A program made the position numbers and the translations under genes. Positions 56,101 through 64,000 of a stretch of 64,000 nt of DNA are shown piece after piece (the first letter of the stretch is position 1; every line of letters starts with the position of its first letter). The stretch comes from Echiichthys vipera. Lineage: Eukaryota > Chordata > Actinopteri > Perciformes > Trachinidae. The DNA lies in contig OY829662.1 in the NCBI GenBank assembly GCA_963691815.1, positions 6,560,460 to 6,624,459 on the forward strand, given 5' to 3'. The notes under the pieces are model-generated. The model worked only from the letters and a program-made list of their open reading frames with translations. It did not search any database and was not told where the DNA came from.

Positions 56101-57067
56101 AGTAAGTTTGGACAATACTTACTACATTCATATATCTGCTCCAATTTGTCCACAGAGGACAGCGAGAAAAACTTGTATCCTGATTTGGTGCCAACAGCTA
56201 AGGACCTGCATAAATAACAGAAATGGACACGAGCAGCTTTGAGCAATCATTGCGGTCAGCGTGCGATTATTACACACTGGTTACTTCAATGTGGTTATCA
56301 CAGCTCACAGAGGAGTTTACTGTCAGTGGTGTCAGCGTCACTGATGTGTTGGTCAGATCGAGACAGTGGTCACACGACTGGAGCCGTTTTGCAATAAGGG
56401 CCTTAGCGGTCTAGAGCAGCAGTCACCAGTACATTTAATGGACTAACCCTCGGTGTAATACAACGGGATATCTTGCTACGTGTCTTATATAAGTCTATAG
56501 GAAATATAGTGAGCCAGTCTGTGACTGTTAAAGCATTGTCAAACACTGTAGCGCCAGTCCTCAACAAGAGCCACCCAAAGCTTGCGCCTAAAACATACAA
56601 AACCTAGACTTCACCTGTGTCTGTATATTAACCGTAAAGACGTCACCACAGTACTCCCAATAAGTGACATGACACCTAAGCTACATGTGTGTTGTGGCTA
56701 AAGTTAGCCTCAGAGCACACAGCAGCATGTTAGCAGGAAAGCTAAGCTACTGACGTGTGAAACAGCACGTCACCTACTGGACACCTAACAAAGCTAGCGC
56801 TAGCTACACTCTGCGTGTTTTGGTAGTCCTTTATAATGCGAGGAATCGTATTTAGACTATTTCACACCGAGCCCTGTCACCCCGTGAGGGTCCCAGACAA
56901 GTTCACAGTGAGCTAGCTAACGTCAGCTAGCTTGACAGCCCAGGCCATCGGACCCCAGCCTCTCCTCTCCCCGGCCCCAGGGCCCTGTCTTACGTGTTGT
57001 CCTGGTTAAAGTTGGCGAAGAGGAGCTGGCTTCCGCCTGCATCCCCGCTTTGACTGGCCAAGTTCAT
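49541..57067 (-). CDS. wipi2: WIPI2, WD-repeat PROPPIN of autophagy, complete
   Basis: WIPI2 reads PI3P on the forming autophagosome and recruits ATG16L1. Exons in order: 56994-57067, 56123-56205, 55235-55404, 54997-55093, 54439-54536, 54035-54127, 53797-53867, 53566-53673, 51959-52123, 50719-50826, 50477-50571, 49541-49653. Phases agree and give 1275 nt, 424 aa. The start [20 protein letters not shown] matches the vertebrate N-terminus. The PI3P motif FRRG is at residues 223-226 ([14 protein letters not shown]). Arg108 and Arg125, the ATG16L1-contacting residues known in human WIPI2b, fall in KLNRQ and HNIRD and are conserved. The C-terminus is [11 protein letters not shown]...PPLILETD. A human segment just before it (TYVPSSPTRLGKGQDAN) has no counterpart here; the exons join in phase without it. 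Intron 8 is packed with transposons. Confidence 0.96.
50137..50190. repeat. (TA)n tract in last wipi2 intron
   Basis: About 50 bp of alternating TA with two breaks. The following gaggtgacggtgacctttga to about 50420 looks like a decayed piece of a dispersed fish repeat. Confidence 0.9.
50880..51311. mobile_element. TTAA-flanked MITE, full-length copy
   Basis: Bounded by TTAA on both sides (50876-50879 and 51312-51315). Left end agctgcagtcggcaagtctg; right end ends gttgaagactgcaact. Both ends match the shorter element at 52677-52821 in reverse orientation. TTAA target duplication suggests piggyBac-type mobilisation. 432 bp, no ORF. In wipi2 intron 9. Confidence 0.75.
52677..52821. mobile_element. 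Short TTAA-type MITE nested in foldback copy 2
   Basis: 145 bp between two TTAA tetramers (52673-52676 and 52822-52825). The foldback copy 1 has a single TTAA at the same place (ctgttaacag, about 46996-47005), which is the pre-insertion site. Termini are inverted relative to the 50880-51311 copy, and the interior is shortened. Confidence 0.85.
52899..53478 (-). mobile_element. hAT-family remnant with BED zinc-finger piece
   Basis: Starts TAGGGCTGCAG and ends TTTCAGCCCTA (inverted TAGGGCTG termini) with a perfect 8-bp target duplication GATGATTT (52891-52898 and 53479-53486), the hAT hallmark. On the minus strand, about 53150-53290, an ORF reads [19 protein letters not shown], the CxxC and following helix of a BED zinc finger as in ZBED/Charlie-like transposases; the His pair is degraded. 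No catalytic domain remains. 580 bp. Confidence 0.85.
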
Positions 57068-57237
57068 GGGCTCGGTACCATCGACATATAAAGCTCCGAT
57101 AGAAATAGCAGCAGTTGGGCTGGGATTAGTACTGTGATAAGGCCCGGACGTGTTGAGCTTCAAGGAGCCATCTCTTCTTCCTAACCCCGCTGTAGTGATT
57201 GTTGTTGTTTTTCAGAGGGGCAGTTGCTCCCACTGAC

Positions 57238-57249
57238 AGCGCATGCGCC
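57238..57249. promoter_or_regulatory. NRF1-type palindrome in wipi2 promoter
   Basis: agcgcatgcgcc, about 175 bp upstream of the wipi2 start codon, fits the NRF1 consensus yGCGCAyGCGCr. No TATA box is seen. Typical of broadly expressed genes. Confidence 0.55.
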
Positions 57250-57721
57250 GAGCACGCACTCAGCATGCGGTACCTTTAAAGAGCCAGGGCAGTTTTGTCA
57301 AGTGCAGAGTTCTGAAGATAAAACATGTAATCACACGATAAGATTTTACTGTATACGTTGTGTTTGTTGACTGGTGTCACGGCTCAACGGGAGAGAGACA
57401 GCAGGAGCAAACACAGGACACAAACACTCCACTGTACAGTAATGATGTGATCTAACAGCGCCCCCTACCGTCAATATGTGCAAACAACATATAGCCTACA
57501 CAGACTGCCAGCGCTATTTATAATACGTAGAATTGATAATACAGGCATACCATTAAATATTAATGTTTAAGTATGTACCGTGCAATTTTTAAAACTGCTC
57601 CAACAACTCCTCTCCATCTTTATTCAAATATTTCTTATTTTAAACATTTTCCATGTTTGACCAAACATTCTATATTAAATTGACCGGGCAGCTTAATGAC
57701 ATTCACTTTCAATAACATTTT

Positions 57722-57840
57722 TCTTTATAGGTCCACATTCTCATCACAAAAGTTATCCCAAGACACTTTACATAGAGAGTAGGTCTAGACCACACTCTAT
57801 GACTTATTTGTGATATACAGAGACCCAACAATCCCCCATG
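57722..57840. repeat. Dispersed teleost repeat, copy B
   Basis: Shares aaaagttatcccaagacact and gtaggtctagaccacactct with copy A in smurf1 (8356-8485), ending in agacccaacaatcccccatg. A diverged interspersed repeat of unknown family to me. Confidence 0.65.
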
Positions 57841-60414
57841 AGCAGCAACAAGTCACAATATCTTTAATAATAACAACAATAATAATATCTTTATACAGCA
57901 TTTATCCAGCATTCTTGAGCATACAGTGGCAACATGATGTATTTGATTATAATATGAATTGACACAACTGTGCGGTGCACTTTCTATACTGACATACTCA
58001 CTGAAAGATAATCACAAACACACATCCTGTTGCTTATTTTCTGAACAAAATGTACAAAGTTTAATTTTGATCCAGCACTATGTTCATGTTGTATCAATAC
58101 AAAAAAAACGGTTAAACACTGTCATCATGTCCTTTTGTATCTCTTACAATACCATACCACCATGTTATGCTAGTTTGTTGGGAAGACAAGAGCCATACCG
58201 CTTCTCTCATGTAGTACATCTGTGTTATTTTCACCTGTTCTAAAATTTTATATTTCTATATAAACAGTTTTGAAAGTGTATAACCAGATCTGTGTAATAA
58301 ATGGTATCCACCCAAAGTCCGCTGCCTGCAACAACTTGAAAATGAAAACTCACATGATACAGTGACTCAAGTTAGAATAAAACTAGAATAGAAAGAGAAA
58401 GAGTAGAATAGGAGCTGTGGGCACAATATAAAACTGAAAGTGAAGTAAAAAGTGAAACATAATGGATTACTATGAGGTATAAACATGTTCAATTTACATA
58501 TATCAAATACATATTTATTTATGGTGAATGCTACGTATATTGCACTGTATATTAAAAAGCATATTAGAAATGTAGCCTATGCCTACATACATGTTATATC
58601 ATATGAACAAAACACATATAAGCACGTTTATTAATATATGTGAAAACATATTAAATCGAAATATATGTCCCTATATATAAATGTTGTGTCAGTGTTACTA
58701 CACGTTAAAAAAAGATCTGATGTGCCAACGGTATAATTTGGGGTGTGAGTCATAGTTTCCGTCTCTGGGTAAAGGAGCTTCATTGCAGTTTCAGGTGTAA
58801 GTCTGAGCTTGTCAAAGTATGATTGTGAGCGATGCAAATTATTCAGTGCATATCAACAGAAAGCCACAGATTCTGCAGAGATGTTCGTCTCTCTCTGTGT
58901 GAAGATCTCACAGAGCAAAAGACGGATGTGGAGTAGTGACCACAGCTAGATGGCACGCGTGTAAAAAAGGAATAAAAGCAAGAAAAAGATGCAACAAAGG
59001 TGAGAAAACCACAGAAATAACCTGCTGGGAGAAGAAAGTAAATCCACCATGAAGAACGTTGAGCCTAATAAATCCCTCTGTTGTCCTTAACACCAATGAT
59101 GGAAATCCTTGATCTGTTCAATAACTCTTAATAATAATAATAATAATAAGGTGTTAGTAAGTGTTACCAAGTCAATTTAAATGATGATTCTTTATATGAT
59201 AAACATGAGTGTACATTAGCCTGTATTATTGGGATATTAAAGCATCATTTAGCAGAATCAGTCCACCGAAGACTGTTACAGATACATTTATTTTGAAATT
59301 CAACCGTAAAATGACCCCAGTGACTGCATCCATTTGATGAATCAGAGCACCTAAGTTCTTTGTTTGCTTCTGGTTGTTGACCCTGTGTCATCTGTGTCCT
59401 CTGGTCCAGTTTACTGTTTTTAGGGACCCGTCCTTCTCCAGGTCTGTCAGCACAGGCAGGGCTCCAACACACTGTGTACTGGCCTTTGGTTTACACAAGC
59501 CTGTGGCTCTCAAATAAACATGATGGACAGAGAAATAGAAAACAATGCTGCATAATGCTGCTATGATAAGAGACAGAAAATATACTGAATGTTACTCACT
59601 GGAGTTCCACAATTATACTATGAGTCTAAACAGGAACAATAGTGATAAAGGCCTTTTTTGTTTAGTTTATAGATTTATATGAAGCTATATGGAGTAATCA
59701 CTCCTAACTGTTTTTTGACACGTACACAGTGTGCTGTACAAATATGCTTGTATGGCCACTGTCACTGATATTTTGGATCTTATCTCTAAACACAGCCAGG
59801 GGTGAATGTGTAACATGTTTCTGTTTGAATGTAAATGTTCCGCCTCACACAGCTGCTGCTCAGTGCCACAGAGGGCATCTGCTTGCCACTGTTATTGTTG
59901 GGTAATATTTAATTTTCCATTCAGTTGGAGTGCGTGTGTTGTGCGGAGGGAAGCACGAGTGGAGCTGCAGAATGAAATTTAGAAATAGAGAATTAGCCAG
60001 CAGTAGAACTGTATGCGTACAGAACGAAACACTGCTACAAAGATGGACTGTATAAGTTGAAATATCAATAAACAACGTATCTGGTGCTCTGTTGAATGTA
60101 TCTGCCAAAGACACATTAACTAGAGACTAAGGTTGTTAGCAACATTGGAGGGAGTTTACATTCTACATTCTACATCTACCAAAAGGTAGCTTCCTCTAGC
60201 CTCCTCTGTACCTCAGGTCTCGCTGCCCGGCCATGTCTCTGTAGTGACAGCTAGCGTTGGTGTGGGTGTGAGTGTGTGTGTCTGTGTGTCAGCATGTCTG
60301 TGTGTGTTTATGTGAATGTGTGAATGAACGTATATACATTTGTGTATGTCTCTGTGCATGATTGTGGGAGGGTTGGGTTCTTTTAACTTTCTTCTCGTGA
60401 GTTTATTTGATGTT

Positions 60415-60512
60415 TCTCTTCTTCTGTACATCTCTGTGAGGCACTTTGCGATACTTTTCTGTATGAAAAGCGCCGTATAAATAAAGGTTGATTTGATTTG
60501 ATTTGATTTGAT
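60415..60512 (+). repeat. Retroposon-like 3' tail with (TTGAT)n
   Basis: aggcactttgcgatactttt then tgtatgaaaagcgccgtata, aataaag and four or five TTGAT units. This block resembles the 3' tail shared by many fish LINE/SINE copies that end in a short tandem tail. Only the tail is recognisable. Confidence 0.5.
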
Positions 60513-61599
60513 AAAAACACATATACAGTTTGAGTGGATTTTACAGGTTGATTCATACGTTTTTTTTTTTAAAGTCAAAGATATTTAGATTGCATTTGAC
60601 TACTTTTAGGCGAGTAAATAAATAAAGGACTGTTTATTCCTGGCAGTGTGGAGCAGCAGACAGTCCCCATTCCAATACAATTATGTAAAAACTTCCCATT
60701 ATAAGTAAAAATCCCTCTGTATTAAAAGCACACATGTATTATCAGCAAAATGCACTAAAAGTAAAAAAGAAAAAAGTACTCAGTCTGCAGGGAAATGGCC
60801 CCTGTGACTGATATTTTATACATTACATTAATAGATTGTGATGAGTTATTGTTTAAGCAACATTTTATTGCTGCTGCATATAAATCAGAGGGGTTTTGAG
60901 ATGATTATGATTGCACAAAAGTATATTCATTTTTGAACTTATGGAATCTTTGTTTTCTTTGTGAAGTATATATTGAAAAAAAGAAAGAATTGGGGTCATG
61001 AGTGGTGCTTTAAATGAAACCATGTGAGAAGTTTAGGGAGAAAATCACGCTAAAGACTCATAAACCGGAATGTGAGAACCACTGGTTTAATCTTTGACGA
61101 TGTGTTGTGTTTAAGAAGCTTTCAATATTCTTTATGTTGAGTCGTAATCTGAAAAGTAACTACTTTTATCTGAAACTAAACTTTCAATCCCCTGAAATAA
61201 AGTGGAGTAAAAGTAAGGGTAGCATAATAATAGGTAAAGACTTTTAAAAGTAAAAAAACAAATAAAGTATTTCAGTGAATGTGACAGGAAGTATAATATG
61301 TAAAAAAATAGAATTCAACAAACAACTAACTGAGAAATAAAAAAAACAAAACAACAACATCCAAATAATGCAAGACAGCGGTGCATTTGGGGAACCTTGG
61401 ACTTTTCCAATCCTGGCCAGACTGTAGCTGATAAATGGTGCTTCCTGCCCACCAGTGCGTGTCTACATTATTTCCCCAGCCCCTGCATTTTAAGGTAGTG
61501 GGCTACAACTTTCTCAAATTCTTTAGTTTGCTCAGGGTTGTGTTCCCTCTATTCCTGTTCCCCCCCCCCCACAGCTTATGTCCCAGCGGCATTGAAGTG

Positions 61600-62095
61600 T
61601 CGCACAAGTTAGGCTCCAGTTGAGAATGAAAAAGTGAGGCGGGAGAGAGAGAGAGAGAGAGAGTTGTTGTGTTGTGGTGAGCTGTTTGCTGTTTGCTGCT
61701 GCGTTATCTTCGGCCTGGATAGGGGAAAGGGGAGGGGAGGAGAGGAGGGGTTACAAACCCAGTCCCGCGGAACATCCTGCAAACACATCTGAGACTCGGA
61801 GCACAACTCTGTGGGCTACAGTTTCCCCTTACGCGTTGCCTCCGAGTTCCCACCGGGATGGCTCGTTGCCTGTCCACCGGAGAAGCCCCAACACTTTAGA
61901 TAAAGTAGCCAAGTTGTTGTCGTGTAGTTGACTCTGCGGGTCGATGCCCCCGTCGGACTGCCCGTTTATGTTTGGACGCGCGGCGGAGGGACATCCGGAA
62001 TGGGGGATCCGTAGGAGGAGACGACGCTCGCTGGTGTGCTGTTGGTAAATAGTGCGCACCAACGCGCGCTCGCGCACGGAGCCGATACGCACGAG
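61600..62095 (+). promoter_or_regulatory. mmd2 promoter and 5' leader, CpG-rich
   Basis: G/C- and CpG-rich stretch (especially 61830-62090, with gcgcgcggcgg-like runs near 61976 and gcgcgctcgcgcacgga near 62065) directly upstream of the mmd2 start codon. A (GA)n run at 61644-61662 and G/A-rich boxes near 61720-61750 lie further up. Start site not determined. Confidence 0.5.
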
Positions 62096-62124
62096 ATGGA
62101 CTTTAAGCGGACAAAATTTGGAAG
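62096..62124 (+). CDS. mmd2: mmd2 first coding exon, partial
   Basis: ATG at 62096-62098 opens MDFKRTKFG plus two bases (AG) before a GTAATT donor. Vertebrate MMD2 has an N-terminus ending LDFQKTKYAR just before FMNHRVP, and MMD2 is a neighbour of WIPI2 and RNF216 in human 7p22, so sequence and synteny agree. MMD2 is a seven-transmembrane PAQR-family protein of intracellular membranes. The remaining exons lie beyond the right edge. The 29-nt exon alone is too short for certainty; mmd2a versus mmd2b cannot be told. Confidence 0.7.
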
Positions 62125-62243
62125 GTAATTTTTTTTTTCACAGGAAAGTTTGACTGCTCAGAGCCTGTTTAATGTGTGACACATCCTGTGCATCCATGCG
62201 CACTGACGCGCTGGCACGGGGACAATCACAGGGATGTTATAGA

Positions 62244-62366
<123 letters not shown>

Positions 62367-62676
62367 GGTAACGAGCTTGGAGACCATTACTTTTACCATC
62401 CCACTATAATAAGTACCCAAATACAAATGTCATTTTCAGTTTTATCTTCAGGTTCACTGCATTTCTTGAACCCAATTGCTTCTCCCATCCTTCTTCCTGC
62501 TGCCCAGGTCCTTTATTGGCTATAGTTCCTCAGTAGGCCTGGTTCTTTCTTTGTATCTTGTGCTGCAGCATTTCACTGGAGATGGCATCACATACACAGC
62601 AGTTTACAGTATAACGTTCAATTCTGCTTGAATGCATTCATCAGTCAGTTAGCCTCTATGTCTGTGTATGTCTTCC

Positions 62677-62732
<56 letters not shown>

Positions 62733-62840
62733 AGTGTGTGTGTGAGATGGCGATAATCGTGAGAACCAGAGTTGGAGTCCCAGAGGAGACGAACTTGATC
62801 TTTCTAAAAGGAATAGCCCTGGAGTTACAGAGTGTACACA

Positions 62841-62930
<90 letters not shown>
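62677..62930. repeat. (TG)n and (AC)n pair in mmd2 intron 1
   Basis: A TG tract (62677-62744) and an AC tract (62843-62930) flank about 100 bp of ordinary sequence; on one strand they are complementary. Confidence 0.95.
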
Positions 62931-62932
<2 letters not shown>

Positions 62933-63298
62933 TCCTATTTTAGTGTACACCTTCCCTCTATGAACCAACTATTCGGATCCTCTTAGATTCAACCGATCCT
63001 ATTAATGTATGGAATGTGCTGTAATGGGCTTTTATAACACAGCAGTCTCTCGCTTTGTTAGGTGAAAACACGGCACACACACACACACAAACAAACACAC
63101 ACACACAAATATACATCGCAACAATTATACGTCGCAAAAAAATGACACACCTGTGTGCGGAAAAGAAGAAACAAGTGTGTGGAAAGACAGAATTTGAATA
63201 CATGAAAGAGGGAAAAAAGAAAGAATAGTGTGCTGATGAGGACAACAATGCCCTCTCTGATCAGAGCCTGTGAATCCCTATTCCGTCCTTTCAGTTCA

Positions 63299-63409
<111 letters not shown>

Positions 63410-63804
63410 TCTGTCATAACCGATTAGAGGACATCAGAGTGCTACATTCAGGTCCATTGATAGCCCTACAATACCACAACAGTGCTCAGTAAAATACTGC
63501 TCTCTTGTTATGCACTTGGCACGGCCTGTGGAACTGCAGGGGTAAACTAAAGGAATGGCAGCCATACAATAATCTAAATGTTTACTTTCTGTTGATTACA
63601 TGGAAGATGGAACATGTGACACAAGCTGTATTGTTTTTTGTGTTAGGAATCATGCAGACATTCACACGTGAGCAGAATTTTAATAAAGGTGATTACCAGC
63701 GTGTATTACAATACTAAAGTTTAGAAAAATCTATTTAAAGCAGTTAAGAAAGTTACCAAATGTAATGACTCAGCTAAACTAGTGTTAGTTAGCAAAACAA
63801 CAAG

Positions 63805-63982
<178 letters not shown>

Positions 63983-64000
63983 GTGAATGACAGATGTGTT

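Larger units (their letters stand above)
57300..61600. other. wipi2-mmd2 intergenic region
   Basis: Divergent promoters, 4.3 kb, A/T-rich. No gene or conserved ORF recognised on either strand. It contains copy B of a dispersed repeat (57722-57840), a short (TAA)n (about 59128-59150) and a LINE/SINE-like tail (60415-60512). Confidence 0.65.

Overview
This is vertebrate genomic DNA, almost certainly from a teleost fish and probably a spiny-rayed one. The genes have short exons with GT-AG introns. There is a very heavy load of (CA)n/(TG)n microsatellites, a tRNA-derived SINE, an L2-like LINE remnant and many small inverted-repeat DNA transposons. The encoded proteins match vertebrate families residue by residue in conserved parts. 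No bacterial, plasmid or CRISPR features are present.

Layout. (1) 88-2684, minus: 5' coding exons of rnf216 (Triad3 RBR ubiquitin ligase), running off the left edge, with a promoter near 3.7 kb. (2) 3.8-7.4 kb: a GA repeat, a LINE interrupted by a SINE, then the smurf1 3' end. (3) 7475-23682, minus: complete smurf1 (C2-WW-WW-HECT ubiquitin ligase), 18 coding exons, 730 aa, with an 8.2 kb first coding intron holding several MITEs. (4) 27131-45657, plus: a sarcomeric myosin heavy chain assigned to myh16 (masticatory myosin), 42 coding exons visible. A run of 200 N hides the switch II/relay segment. (5) 49541-57067, minus: complete wipi2 (autophagy PROPPIN), 12 coding exons, 424 aa, convergent with myh16. 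Its intron 8 is built of nested transposons. (6) 62096-62124, plus: first coding exon of mmd2, continuing beyond the right edge.

Functional themes. The genes are not an operon. Two are ubiquitin ligases (rnf216, smurf1), one is an autophagosome-formation effector (wipi2), one a muscle motor (myh16) and one a PAQR-family membrane protein (mmd2). The gene set joins what in human are two places on chromosome 7: SMURF1/MYH16 (7q22) and RNF216/WIPI2/MMD2 (7p22).

I did not find an undescribed molecular system. The most unusual content is a traceable three-layer transposon nest in wipi2, an apparently intact myh16 with a probable GC-AG intron, a higher-order 39-bp repeat, a hAT-like element carrying a degenerate minisatellite, and a small exon-like open segment near 48.7 kb. 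Exon boundaries were read by eye from splice consensus, reading phase and remembered family sequence; no alignment was run.
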